Positions 9,494 through 21,229 of a DNA stretch of 64,000 bases are shown in pieces. A program made the translations under genes and the position numbers. Where the stretch lies: positions 2,542,001 through 2,606,000 of the forward strand of contig NC_089390.1 in assembly GCF_003171515.1 (NCBI RefSeq), read 5' to 3'. The DNA comes from Pyrenophora tritici-repentis. Taxonomy: Eukaryota; Ascomycota; Dothideomycetes; Pleosporales; Pleosporaceae. The notes under the pieces were generated by a model. The model saw only the letters and a program-made list of their open reading frames with translations. It was not told the DNA's origin and made no database searches. Within the stretch, counting starts at the first letter, position 1, and every line of letters begins with the position of its first letter.

Positions 9494-12065
9494 ATGGGTG
9501 TCTCAGTAAATTATATGCTGCTCGTCGCTATTGCGATACTGGTGTTACTGCCTGCAGGAGCCGACGCTTTTGGCGCGGGAAACATTGCGTCTATCTCGAA
9601 AATTGAAGGCCAAAACTGGCGCCATGGCGATATCGAAGATATGCTTGCGACGGTCGCTTGCTTGAAGGGACACAAGTGGAAGAGTAGTATGATCAAGGGA
9701 AGACAGACGTTGTTGTGACTGTGCTGACTGATCAGGCTGTTGATGTCGGTACATTGGCCAAAGTTCAGGTATACTTACGGGGTTCTTGTTTATTTCGCAA
9801 CAGTTTATTGATATTTCATAGGGAGAGACTATTCGCGTCCTAGTCTGGGTCCTGTCTTTCATGTCATTCGGCTACGCGACTGGAGAATTTGAAGTCACCG
9901 CGGAACGATTGGGCTGCTATAGGCCCGAGGAACATATCGGTAAGCGAAGTCGCTTTTGGTATCACGGATTGTCGCTAACAAGATCTCAGACAACCCTGTA
10001 AGCGGCATGGACATGTAAAGCGATATTGATTCTAACATCTAGAAAGAAAGACTACGCAGACAATGAAGATGCGCGCAAGTATGATCCTCGACTTCGTGGT
10101 CCAGTGTCGGAAGCTGAGCTCGCTGTCGATCCTGAAACTGGCATGAAGAATTACATTGCCAATGAGCGCGGTGGCTGGGCTACTTCAACAGGATATGTCA
10201 AGTACTCGTTTGCACGAGCCATCCACTTTGGCCGATTGTACACACATGGCCCATCAGGTCAACGCGGACGAGACGAGGATCTTTCAGAAGCACTGCGCTG
10301 CCTCGGTCAAGGATTACACTGTCTTGAAGACTTTGGCGCTCACACCAACTACACCGAGCTTGTACTCCGCGAACTCGGATACACCAACGTATTCCCGCAC
10401 ACTGGCATAAACACTGGCATCAATCTCCATGGAAAGCACACCTACCCGCTTGTGACTGGCACCTTCGGAGGTGTTGACTTCTTTCACTCTGTTCTGGGAG
10501 AGGCCAACGACCATATTACCCAAACTGAGATTGACGAGGTCAACACTGCTCTTGTCGATGCGGTGGCTGGTGGTAATAAGCGAGGTGGCCCAGACGGTCA
10601 GTCGGATGCCTGCAGTGGTCTCATAGATGCTTTGAGCAAAGTCCCAGGAACCGGCGATTTGATTAGGCAAGCTCAGAGTCTGCAGGCCTCGTCGGATGCA
10701 CAAGCTGCAGAGAATGCCCGCTCGGGCTACGGTGACTACAGTTCTTCCAGAGCTGGACCCGAGTCATTTGACGCACCACCAGGATCCGTTGGCGGACCAC
10801 CTGGACCAGACATACCCGGCACAAACACCGATCCCGCAACAATTATCCCCAAGATATATCCCATTCTTGTCTTCAGGGACAACGTCGTGCGCAGTATCTC
10901 AGCCATCATCTCCAAGATCCCTGGTCTCGAGAAGCTAATTGAGACCATCACGGAGAAGGTCACTCTATTTGTGCTATCATTGCTCGCACCGTTCATTCTA
11001 CCAATCATCAAGACTGCGTCAGCCCAGCTCAAGAGCGGTTCGTCAGCCGTCATTGACTCAGCCGCCAAGCACCAATATGAAGTCTGGACCGACCCCAACT
11101 CCACTAACCCAACACACAGCATGTTGTCCAAGGACCACTTTGCAAACATCCTGAACCAACCTGCTGGTCAAGTTGCCGTAGCGATCCTACAATACGTTGC
11201 GCCCCGCGTAATCTATGCTTGGGACCACCCAGACGTTTCAGTCGATCAAGTCCTGGATGATTGCATGCGCGTCTTCCATCACCCTGCTACCCGAGACCCG
11301 AACTGTGAGGTGCATAACAACATGTTCGAGGTTGTGAAGCGGTGGGCACACAACTACCATGGCAAAGACCTCAACGACCTCCTCTCTTCTGAGTCCGTCA
11401 AATCAGGCCGCAACCAGAGTGGTGCTCACGATCATTCAACAGGCCACGGCCACGGGGCCGCTGGTGTATCCGCTTTTGGAGGTGGTCACAGTCACGGTGG
11501 TAGCAGCGGACATGCACATTCTAACAGTGGAGGTGGATCAAACGACTTCCTGGGTTCTCTGGCTAGCAAGATTCCTGGTCCCCTCGGCGGCGCCTTTAGC
11601 AGCTTCGTTGGTGGAGGCAGAACTCGTGAAATGGACGAGGGTCAGCATGCTTCTTCGTCAACTACACCATACCAGTCGCCCGGACACCAGCCCTCCCAGT
11701 GGGGTAGCTTCCAGCCTTATCAGTCTTCTCACCAAGGCGAAGCGTATCAGCCGCCCGCAGAGTACAGTTCTGCTGTACCGTCTGGTGGCTATGGATGGGG
11801 CCAGGGCCAGTACTCTGGTGGCCAGGGAGCGGAGCCGAGTTATACAATCCCTACAAATTATCAGCAAGGTTATGAAAACTATCCTGCCCCAGGTGGTTAT
11901 CAGCAACAACCAGCACACCAAAATCAGCACCAGCAGCCTCCTCCAGGAAGTTATGGCGCTTATGATCAAGGTCAGGGTGGTGCGTATAATACTTACGATC
12001 AGGGCTCGTCGCATCAGCCAGGTGGCGGAAGGCAGTGGGGCGGAGGTCCCAACTCAGCGTGGTAG
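9494..12065 (+). CDS. het-c: HET-C heterokaryon incompatibility family protein, internally deleted near the N-terminus
   Basis: HET-C proteins are secreted or membrane-associated fungal proteins; in Neurospora het-c alleles control vegetative incompatibility. Exon 1 (9494-9697) has a hydrophobic signal (MGVSVNYMLLVAIAILVLL) followed by FGAGNIASISKIEGQNWRHG. Further exons are 9736-9768 (AVDVGTLAKVQ), 9822-9939, an 8-nt microexon 9990-9997 (DNP) and 10047-12065. The body contains DPRLRGPVSEAELAVDP and CLGQGLHCLEDFGAHTNY, both typical of the family. The C-terminus is Gly/His- then Gln/Pro-rich. Between exon 1 and exon 2 the family normally has the segment RVYFGNWLRDYSQ; here that segment and a splice donor are absent, so exon 1 runs to a TGA at 9716-9718. 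The family call is firm; whether the gene still works is doubtful. Confidence 0.88.
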
Positions 12066-12553
12066 GTATGTGTTGGCTACCCAGTATGGGCAGAGTGAAT
12101 CGAGATCTTCTAGATGTGACATTGTCTGAGGACAATGCACTTTATCACAGAACCATATCCCAAGACCATGACTAATGCAAAGAATGAACTTTCATTCCGT
12201 TTCCCATCCATCGAGTGATACTTTGCACATACATCGACACAGATCCAACAGAAAGTTTAGAGTAGAGATGTCTTCATTTCATTCCATCATATCTTTCCGC
12301 CATTTCGTTCCTCCTCCGGCCATCTTTTCCTCTTCCGCAAACCACCACCTTTTTCGAATACATATTCATGAAAGTACGTTTTCGCTTTCCATAAAACAAG
12401 ACATGCCAAGCCAAAGAGTATATGTATGAAAATGTGAACGCCTGCTATTATGCTAGCGTATCGCGTGAGATATTTTTGTGTTGTGTTGTAGGAGGTATGG
12501 TATTTGGTGTAAGCAGGTCGTCAGATATCAACGCTCGCGCTTCCACCATTAAT
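12066..12553. other. Convergent 3' intergenic stretch
   Basis: About 490 bases between the stop codons of the het-c homologue (plus) and HSP10 (minus). It is T/C-rich and should hold both 3' UTRs and polyadenylation regions. I see no other gene. Confidence 0.55.
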
Positions 12554-12996
12554 CTACTCGTTAATCTTCGCCAGCAACCTATCACCCATATATTAGCTTC
12601 CTATGCCGAACCACTCCATTGCTGTTCAAACTTACTCATGGTCCCTGAACAGACTCAACTCCTCGTCTCCAACCTTGATGGGCGACCCGCCATACTGCGG
12701 GATCAGCACCTTGTCACCAGGCTGCACGCTGGGCGCAACGCGCTTTCCATCCTTGTCAATGGCGCCGGGGCCGACAGCTAGCACTTTTGCTTCGTTGAGC
12801 TCTTTGACGGCCGTCTCGGGAAGGAAGATGCCGGTTGCGGTTTTGGCTTCGGGCTTGATGCGCTGCACGAGGATGCGGTCGAGGAGGGGAGCAATGCTGC
12901 GGATGGATTTGATTGCGGACTAGCCGCGTGTTAGCTGATGTATTCGGAGGGTGTGGGGTGAGTTGATGGTGGTAGGTAAATTCTCTAACTTACCAT
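12554..12996 (-). CDS. hsp10: Mitochondrial 10-kDa chaperonin (HSP10/GroES)
   Basis: HSP10 caps the HSP60 chamber during protein folding in the mitochondrial matrix. Three exons (12996-12994, 12919-12636, 12578-12554) join to a 103-residue protein of normal length. The first coding exon is only the ATG, directly followed by gtaagt. The protein reads MSAIKSIRSIAPLLDRILVQR, then TATGIFLPE, then PGDKVLIPQYGG (the GroES core) and ends LLAKINE. The last intron is after GACCATGA with a gtaagt donor. No defect is seen. A heat-shock element lies about 150 bases upstream of the ATG, and the gene shares that region with the divergent TilS-like gene. Confidence 0.96.
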
Positions 12997-13373
12997 GGCT
13001 GCGATTTGAATTGGGATTACGAGACCGAGGTAAAGAAGAAACGGGGTATCACAGGAATAAAGCGCTGGCTTGTAGAGGTCGAGAAAATACAATTGTCGTT
13101 TCAGAGGATTTGGCGAAAGATGAATCGATGGTTGTTCTTTGCTTCGAGAAAATTCCGTGATCCGTGCACACTGGGGGGGGGACCTACCTCGGAACATGCC
13201 CGCTGTCTCGCTCGGAACTAGCAGCAAAAAGAGCTACGTACTTTTCGCCTTTTGCGTCTCGCGCATTACCCAACTAAGTAACTTGTTTTTTCACTCCCTT
13301 TCTCTTCGGATTGTTTGTGTTTTCCGAGACTCTGGGTTTACAGGTGCATGGGCGGTTTTCGTTCAATGCCTAC
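12997..13373. promoter_or_regulatory. Bidirectional promoter, HSP10 / TilS-like
   Basis: The two start codons point away from each other across 377 bases. The region includes a clear heat-shock element and a run of nine G near 13171. Transcription start sites cannot be placed from sequence alone. Confidence 0.6.
13143..13155. promoter_or_regulatory. Heat-shock element (three inverted pentamers)
   Basis: TTCGAGAAAATTC is the consensus TTCnnGAAnnTTC bound by trimeric heat-shock factor. It sits 147 bases upstream of the HSP10 start codon, where such control is expected. It lies within the promoter shared with the TilS-like gene, so it may influence both. Confidence 0.72.
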
Positions 13374-15518
13374 ATGTTGAGAAGCAATGTCCTTCGAGTG
13401 GGGAAATGCTCTCCCATTGCGGTAGCAAGATATGGAATGAGACACTATGGCGCTGCGGCGAGCCTGCCAATTACTAGCGAGGAGTTCCAAAATGCGTTAA
13501 GCAAGTTGCTAAAGCCGGTGGGCAATAGGAAGAAATTGGGTATGCGCCATTGGAAAACAGCAAGAGAATAGTGGTTGACCGCATGTAGGGTTTGCGATTA
13601 GCGGCGGCGTAGATTCAATGGCACTTGCTGCTCTATACAATGAGGCGCAGTCGGTAGATGAGCTTCTATCCAAGCCACATGCATTCATCGTGGATCACAA
13701 AGTGCGACCTGAGAGCACAGAAGAGGCGGAGTGGGTTGCGCGGGAACTGCGCTCAAAGTGTGAGACAGGCGCGACAGTCATCTGTGACAACAGACGCTGA
13801 CGCACACAGTTGGTATGGAATCTACCATACTCCCTCTTACATGGCGTGACGAATTTGACTCGAAGCGATTCGAAACGGAAGCGCGTACACTGCGGTACCA
13901 GGCGCTAGGTCGAGCATGCAGAGATATGAAGATTACATCTTTGATGGTAGGACATCATGCAGATGACCAAGCTGAGACGGTTATGATGAGGCTTTCAAAT
14001 TACAGGCTACGGTCTGGACTACAGGCAATGCAGCGTGTGGAGTGGATACCAGAGTGCGAGGGTATCTACGGTGTGTACCATAGCGGGCGCGGTCAGAAGC
14101 CGGATCCCGACCTGGACATTCCGTTTCTTGTCGAGCAGGGCGGCATACAGGTTCTCCGACCACTACTGGGGTTTGAAAAGGCACGGCTGATTGCGACATG
14201 CGAAGAGAAGAAGGTAGGCTGGGCAGAGGATCAGACGAATCAGATACAAAGTCTCACGTCTCGCAACGCGATACGGCACCTCTACAAGAACTACAGACTC
14301 CCACAAGCGCTGAGCGTACCGTCACTCGTCGACCTGTCGATTCATATGCAAGAACGTATCAACTGGCACAAGGATAGTGCGCACGAACTCCTCGATCAGT
14401 GCCTGTTCAAGCTTGATATCCGAACTGGTCGCCTTGTTGTCCGCTTCCCGCCGTTTTCCGCCCTCCTGCCCCGTCCCATTAAGACAGAAGCCGACATGAA
14501 TGCAGCGAGAAACACAGCATATTGGCTGATTGAGCGCGTAGCCGAACTCGTCACACCGAAATTCAAAGCGCCCCTCGCCCAGCTCTCGGCAAGTATAGAG
14601 CACATTTACCCCGAGATGGAACAACAGGAAGACGTCGAAGCAAGTGGGCATTGGAACACTGTCCGAAAGACGAACTACAACGTCTACAGTATATGGTGGC
14701 GCTTTTGGGACCAGCCCACGCCGTTCCCGAAACACAAGGAAGACGGCATCAATCTGTCGCTGCCGCATCTGCGGGAGTGGATGCTCACACGTCAGCCACT
14801 TAGTGAATCAGAGAAGACAGATGGATCAAGTTACTTCGAATATCCTCCTCGTGGCACTTCTTCAGCAGACCATGTACCGTTGCGTAAAGAAAGCTACCGC
14901 CTTATCGATGGCCGGTGGTGGATCCGCATACGCAACCTCCTCCCCGACGACACGCTCATCCTGCGCATGTTCCACAAAAGCGATCTTGAGCATTCTCCTA
15001 GGTTGAAAAGTAGCAAAAAACAAATTGACGATACAGACACCAGACATCCGTACCGCTACATGGCCGCGGCATTGTCGTTGCTCGACCCGCCCGACTTGCG
15101 GTTCACGATCCCCGCCGTCTTCCGCAAACATGCTAAAACGGGCGTGGAGACGATAGTTGGTTTCCCCACTCTCGACGTGCGCGTTGACGGATTCGGTCAG
15201 CCCGACGACGTATGCGAGTGGAATGTGCGGTACAAGAAGATCAATCTAGGACCCACGCAGTCCATGGGCGATGTCGTTGTGCCCGGGATATCACGCAAAG
15301 ACATAATCATGGCAGAAAAGAGACATGAGTCGAATTACGCACAGAGCGCCTGGCATGCCAGAAAAATCGACATGAAAATGAAAGAGGTCGAGAGAAACAG
15401 ATTGGCGGGCTTCAAGCACGTGCTAAGTGTTGACGTGAGGGATAAGAAGAAGAGAGACAGAAAGCTGGATAAGCTGGAGGCTTTGGCCAGAGCCAAAAAA
15501 GGTGAAGGGGACATGTAG
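13374..15518 (+). CDS. tRNA(Ile)-lysidine synthase-like protein (TilS/MesJ, PP-loop ATPase), probably mitochondrial
   Basis: TilS enzymes use ATP and lysine to modify the wobble C of the isoleucine tRNA that reads AUA, altering both codon and amino-acid identity. Exons 13374-13539, 13589-13759 and 13810-15518 join in frame to 681 residues. The PP-loop motif ISGGVDSMALA is at about residues 59-69, followed by FIVDHKVRPESTEEAEWV and VGHHADDQAETVMMRL, all characteristic. The chosen start gives MLRSNVLRVGKCSPIAVARYG, Arg-rich without acids, so mitochondrial import is likely; a later in-frame ATG (MRHYG) is possible. The C-terminal part is longer than bacterial TilS and ends in a Lys-rich helix. 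It diverges from HSP10. Confidence 0.9.
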
Positions 15519-17917
15519 TTGATACCCCGGTTTTGCAGGTTTCTGTACATGTATGGTGTACATCGGGCTCCGTGTTCGGTATGGACTGGATGAGAAAGAT
15601 GTGTATTTTAGATATACGTTACCCATCGATCCAAGGAAAGAAGTGATCTAGTCGAGTCGACACCAGATTTGAATCCAAGCCTACCTACTTCAAAACGAGA
15701 CTGGACCTTTGCCCCAACCAAACACATGGTCATCCACACAGCCCTATTCCCCTACAAAAAAAAGGAGAGAGAGAATCTCATTCCACACCGCCTCCGCCAA
15801 AAGTTTACAATATATTCCTTGTTAATCGTTAAAAACGCCATATACTCCAAGCCACCCTCAAGGACAAACCCACACATCCCAGTCTTGAAGATACTAAACC
15901 CCATCAAGTTAAGCAAGTACATGACGCCACAGCTGACTGTATAGTCCAAAAGAAACCAAAAAAGGGCCGGTACAATACGCCAAACCACCAACGGTGTCAT
16001 GCCTACCAAGTACACACACCCACACACGCGCGCATGACGTCCCATACCCCCAACCCACACACGTACCTACCTACACCCTGCAGCGGGCGCACCGCCGGCC
16101 ATGATGCAAAAACGTCCGTGGCGGTGAAGCTTAATCCGACTTCCCTACCTACCTACTATCTGCACTTACCACAACATAGCCATAGCCACAGCACACAGCC
16201 GTTTTAACTAGATGCAGTAGTCTCGGTCATGGCCGTCAGCACTCGTGTTCGTGTTTCAGATTAGATGAGTGCACTATGGTGTCTGCGATAGAAGACATCC
16301 AACACCCACCCCGGCGGACCGTGTGTTCATGGGTGACAGCGGGATGCAAGGTAGTTAGTTTGGTCGTATGTGGTATCATGTCCTGACAGTTGATTGTGGA
16401 GAACAGTCTGGGCTGTGTAGCGACCCCATCACTGTCGTAACTGTAGGATGGTGAGACGTGCGTTGGATTGGTGTGTGCGCGCTACGCTGGTGGGGGGAGC
16501 AATGCGGGCATGGGAAAGGAAGACATGGGGATGTGAATTTGTCAGATTGTTTCTGTTTTACAGTAGGGGCATGGCGGTGGGTATGGTGTGGCGGGAGTTG
16601 TCGTGGTGGGGTTTGAGTGTGGTTACTATGAGTAACTATACCTGACTTGTAGGAATATTGTATGGCGTTGTTGTGGCTGGTTGGTGTGGTGCGGTAACAT
16701 GGCTACGAGGATAGTGATGGGACTACGGTGTTGACTCGCGTAGCTCATTCATGCCATTGAATCGAGGCTCTTTTCCTCAGCGGGCGGCAGCGCTAGAGAG
16801 AGACAGCGTGGGTAGTAGTTCAGGGACGTGACATTTAGGGAGCCTACTACGGGTCATGGCGATGTGGGTAACGTCTATTGGTGAGAAGGGTGGCGTTGCC
16901 GGACATTGATTAAAAAACACGGTATAGGTATGATAGCCCGTAGCCGCAACTTCTTGTGGCCATAGTAGAGTCCATGTGTTTCAGCGTGGGTTGAAACAAA
17001 CCGCGGCACACACCAAAAGGCTTGAATTGATGCACAAGTATTTGGTTCGCATCCGCTGGGCAGCAGCGAGCAGCGGCGGGCAGGGTACAGACACACGGAA
17101 AGAAAGAGAGGATGGGGTCAGCCTCCTTGATTTTGGTGGGTTGCTGCTCGAGCCATATTTGCAGCCCAACTTGTGCTGTGGCGGTGAGCGGCAAGGGGAT
17201 TTGGTACGGGCAGATGAATTATTGGCCTGGGAGATCGTCTGCCGGAGTTTATCGCAAGTGCATAGGTGCTCTGTGCGTGCCGCGATCATTTTTGAGCACA
17301 AGATGAAAGGAGGATATGTGCAGATCTAAGAAGAGAACAGATAACATTTGTTCATTTCTTTTTGCACGTCTGAAGATTGACAGATGGGGGGGGTTTGTTA
17401 TTGTTGGGTTGCGATAGTCAGGACAGGCGTAGATGGGCGACTGTATCTTGACACGTAATAGCGGGTTTCTTCCTGACTTGGGTGTGGCAGGCTAGGCCAT
17501 GGTTATGGTTTGCTGGTAGTGCTGGGTCAGCCCCTTTGACGTGAGCAAAAGGCAATAAATCAGCCGGCATGGCCCTAGTCAGTTACACTGGCCAGGTGTT
17601 TTCGGCTGATCTGATGGTGGTCGAGGGGAACAAATTTAAAAGAGTCAGTCCGAGTGTTGCAATTTTCACAGCACCTGCCAAGCTGGCGGGACCGAATCAG
17701 GTCACAGCAATACGATCGTGGCATGCTCGGACGGCAGTTTGCTGCAGGGGGCGTGGTGCAGTTTCTGCAAGCACAGAGGCGTTGATGATGGCGGGGTAGG
17801 GGGACAAGACTCGAAGCATCAGCGTCGAAAGAAAAAAGCATGTCAGGCTCTGCTTCAGAGTTGAATCAAGGCGTGTGGAGGACGGGCGGCACGTACAGTA
17901 GTCCCATCGGCTGCATT

Positions 17918-17944
17918 CGCCAGCGCCAGCGCCAGCGCCAGCGC
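17918..17944. repeat. Hexanucleotide repeat (CGCCAG)4
   Basis: Four uninterrupted copies of CGCCAG followed by CGCG in non-coding DNA. Likely length-variable; no function visible. Confidence 0.9.
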
Positions 17945-18286
17945 GGGTGGGAAAGCAATAGCAATTTGGGCGCAAGGGTTCGCTGACGCCTTTTGAGGTA
18001 AACGGGGATCAGCGCTTGGGTGGTCGCGGCGTGCGGCGATTCGTTGGCTGCATGCCGCTAGAACTGTCTGGCCTGAGCTGCAGACACGCCTTGGCATGAG
18101 GTGAGTGTGAGGGTCAAGTTGTGCAGAGTAGGAGATAGTAGGTAGTCGTGTAGCCATGGTGTCGTGTAATGTACGGTAATGACTGTAGTTGCACATGCTA
18201 AAGAGGATGGCCTTGTAGCCGTTGAGCCGCCCAAGCTGTTGGGTTGAGGCGTAGAAGGGGGCCGGATAGGGATCACCGTAAATGCA

Positions 18287-18310
18287 TGTGTGTGTGTGTG
18301 TGTGTGTGTG
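18287..18310. repeat. (TG)12 microsatellite
   Basis: Twelve uninterrupted TG units in gene-free DNA. Likely polymorphic between strains. Confidence 0.95.
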
Positions 18311-19136
18311 GTGTCGATCACGGGTATAATGTGTGATGGGCTCGACATGGTTCTACACAAGTACATAGGTACATACAGTAGGTACATGACTGTTGTACAG
18401 AAGCATTATCGAGGTCGTGCTGTCGAAAGAGGCTGCCGTGTGGTAGTCACGTCGACAGCCCAGGCCACTGGCAGTCCTAACATGTCTCGTGGTCCCTCTC
18501 ATGGACTGAGGTTGGCCGATCGCTCTGGCAGATAGGGAAGAGGGGCAGCGCGATCATGCGACCATATTCCAAGCATTGTGGCCCCCCAGGCTTATCAGAC
18601 GCGTGGGCAGCCAGCAGCCAGCAGCAAAGCCGCCAGATGCCGGGCTAAAGGCAAGTCTCTGCTGGCCATTCTCGACGCCCGCTGCTCGACGACTCCAACT
18701 TGCGTCGACGAAGCATGGTGGGCGTGCACAGCTGTCGTTTCAGGACGTGAGCATTGCATAACGTTGGTGAATGGTGCTATTCGTACGGGCTAGTTGCAGG
18801 CGGGTCCGCTTAGTGGACGTGCTGCCGCGCGACCAATTTCGCTGCTGCCATCCCTGCTCCCGGACCCCTACCTAGCAACACGCTCGCAAGCTTAAAGTTC
18901 TCCCAGCCCAGGACTGTCCGACATTTTCCTATCCTTCTTCCCCTCGACACCGCCCTTCGCATCCTTAACTCAAGGTCGAGCTTGCTTGTCTGCGTCTGCA
19001 CCTTGCACGCTATAGACTTTCCCTTTTTGTACTCTTTTGTAATAAACAACACGACGAGCTTGCCTCCCAGCGCCATTATCTTTCTCCCCAGACTCACAAA
19101 CCCCTCACGTGCAATTCTAGAGACCAAATCTCAATC

Positions 19137-21229
19137 ATGTCTACCCCCGTTGACGCCCCCAAGCCCGTAGAGGTTCCCGACGTCGGCACTGCTGGTACTG
19201 TTGAGCCTGCCCCCGCGCCTGTTGTTGCTAGCGACAACACTGCTGCGCCCGCAGAGGCTCCCGTGACCGACGAGGCTCCCAAGGTGGAGGGAGAGGCTGC
19301 TGCGCCCACAGAGGAGGTTGCCGAGACCAAGGAAGAGGACAAGGTGGTTACACCCATCGAGAGCGGTGCTCTAGGCTACAAGGCGCCTGGTCTCAAGAAG
19401 TGAGTCACATGTAGCAAACAGACACATGTCTGAAATGCATGCTAACCACCATGTTAGCGCCTTCCGCTTCTCCAAGAAGTACTTCTGGCTAGGCGAGGAG
19501 CCTGTTCCCGCTGAGAACCTCCGTGAGTACCTCCGTGGCGAGAAGCCCGAGGTTGCCCACTCGGTTGCCGCGTGGTCCAGCCAGACCGGAAAGGGCCTTC
19601 TTTTCTTTGTCAAGCACGCAGACCACAAGGAGCACCCCGCTGGTGTGCTGAACTTGGTAGGCACAAACATAAGACTTTTGACAAGCGACAGCCCCTGACA
19701 TGTGACAGGCCTATGCAACCGACCTCGCCAAAGACGGCGCTGTTGCCTTTGCTTTCAAGGTCTCAGGCCACAAGCACGCTTTCGAGGCACAGACAGCTGC
19801 CGAGCGCGACGGGTGGTTCGTCGCCATCGAGAGGGCCATCACCGAGGCCAAGGCGTCCAAGGACGGTATTGAGACCAGCGACGCCTACAAGGAGGCCAAG
19901 GAGAAGATCAGTAAGTACCCACTGTGTTCCCAAAACGCGTTGCGACGTGACTGCGCTAGTCGAAGATCTGGCCTTCTCCTGCAGTAGGCTGACATCCTGC
20001 AGGCAAGCCCGCCGCACTAGCGGGCGCTACTTCATCCGCCCCCAAGAAGAGCATGGACGCCGCGCCAAAGCTCGCAGAGGCCGAATCGCCCGCCGCAGCT
20101 GAGGCCTCCGCCGCCCCTGCCCGTACTGGATCTTCCTCCAGCTCTTCTTCCGACGAGGCCAAGGCCAAGAAGGCGAAGAACAAGTCCCGCTCCGTCTCGC
20201 GCGGTAAGCGTGCCAGCCTCTTCGGCGGACTCCTCGGCAAGAAGGACAAGGAGCACAAGGAGGAGAGCGAGGCCGTCAAGGACGACGCTGAGGCCAAGAA
20301 GGAGGATGGCACCACCGCTCCTCAACTCGATGAGGGTATGTGCAATTCTTTGTGTTTTGCAGCATCTTCGCTAACAATTTCCAGTCCCCACCAGTGCTCC
20401 CGTCAACGCCAACGACGTCGTGAAGCCCGCTGACGAGACCACCGAGCCCACTGCCGTGGTCGCTGCCCCCGAGGATGCCGCCAAGGTTGACGAGACTCCT
20501 GCTCCCGTCGTCGCTCAGGAGAAGCCCAAGCCCACCAAGCGTGCTTCCATCTTCGGCAACTTCGTCGAGAAGCTCAAGTCGCCCACCACTGAGAAGAAGG
20601 AGAGCGAGGCTGCTCTTGCGCCCGCCACCGTCAAGGAGACTGAGACCACCGAGGCTTCAAAGCCGCTTGAGGAGGCCGAGGTCGCTGCCCCGGTTGCCGC
20701 AGAAGGCGCTGCTACTGAGACCACCGAGACCAAGCCTGTTGCTGCTGTCAGCACTCCTGGAAAGGAGAAGGAGCACTTCAGCTTCGGCAAGCTTTTCGGA
20801 TCCAAGGACCGAGCCAAGTCGCCCGCTCCTGAATCCAAGGTGGATGCTGCTGCCCCCAAGATCGAGGATGCTTCAGCAACCCCCGCTGTAGCTGAGCCAG
20901 CGCCCGTCGAGGCTGCCCCCGTTGCTGCCGAGACTAAGCCTGAGGAGGCTACTCCTGCCACCGAGGCCCCCAAGGCTGACAAGCGCAAGTCCTTCTTCGG
21001 CAACCTTTCCCGCAGCCTTTCCAAAGCTACTGGCGGAAAGACGCAGCCCAAGGACAAGAAGGATGCTGCCAGCCCCGCCCCCGTCGTTGAGGAGGAGACC
21101 ACGGCCGCTCCCGTTGAGGAGAAGAAGGAAGAGACCGCTGTCCCCGCTGTAGGAGACGTCCCCGCTGAGAACATCAGTGTGGGCGATGCTTCGAAAAGCG
21201 CCAACCCGACTGTCGCTACAACTGCGTAA
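19137..21229 (+). CDS. Meu6-type pleckstrin-homology domain protein with long Ala/Pro/Glu-rich tail
   Basis: Exons 19137-19399, 19458-19656, 19709-19910, 20003-20335 and 20385-21229 join in frame to 613 residues. After an acidic, Ala/Pro-rich leader comes a PH-like domain (about residues 85-220) with FRFSKKYFWLGEEPVPAENL, SQTGKGLLFFVKHADHKEHP and AERDGWFVAIERAI, the Trp near the end being the usual last-helix residue. The tail is low-complexity and contains repeated short basic patches: KRASLFGGLLGKKDK, KRASIFGNFVEKLK, FSFGKLFGSKDR and KRKSFFGNLSRSLSK. These look like repeated phosphorylation or membrane-binding motifs. S. pombe Meu6 is a meiotically induced member; a lipid or membrane role is inferred. 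All introns are GT-AG. Confidence 0.85.

Larger units (their letters stand above)
15519..19136. other. Gene-free stretch of about 3.6 kb with simple repeats
   Basis: I find no frame with protein-like composition or a plausible exon chain, and no tRNA. It contains (TG)12 at 18287-18310 and (CGCCAG)4 at 17918-17944. The last 250 bases are pyrimidine-rich and lead into the next gene. It might hold untranslated RNA that cannot be recognised by eye. Confidence 0.55.

Noticed and set aside
9704..9735. An intron explaining the het-c gap
   Set aside because: The available GT...AG span is only about 27 nt and would still leave out the conserved 13-residue segment.
11359..12129. 256-codon plus-strand frame inside the het-c gene
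   Set aside because: Overlaps the HET-C coding exon in another frame and lacks family features.
20515..21204. 229-codon minus-strand frame opposite the Meu6-type gene
   Set aside because: Low-complexity shadow of Ala/Pro/Glu codons; the plus strand has the spliced gene with a PH domain.
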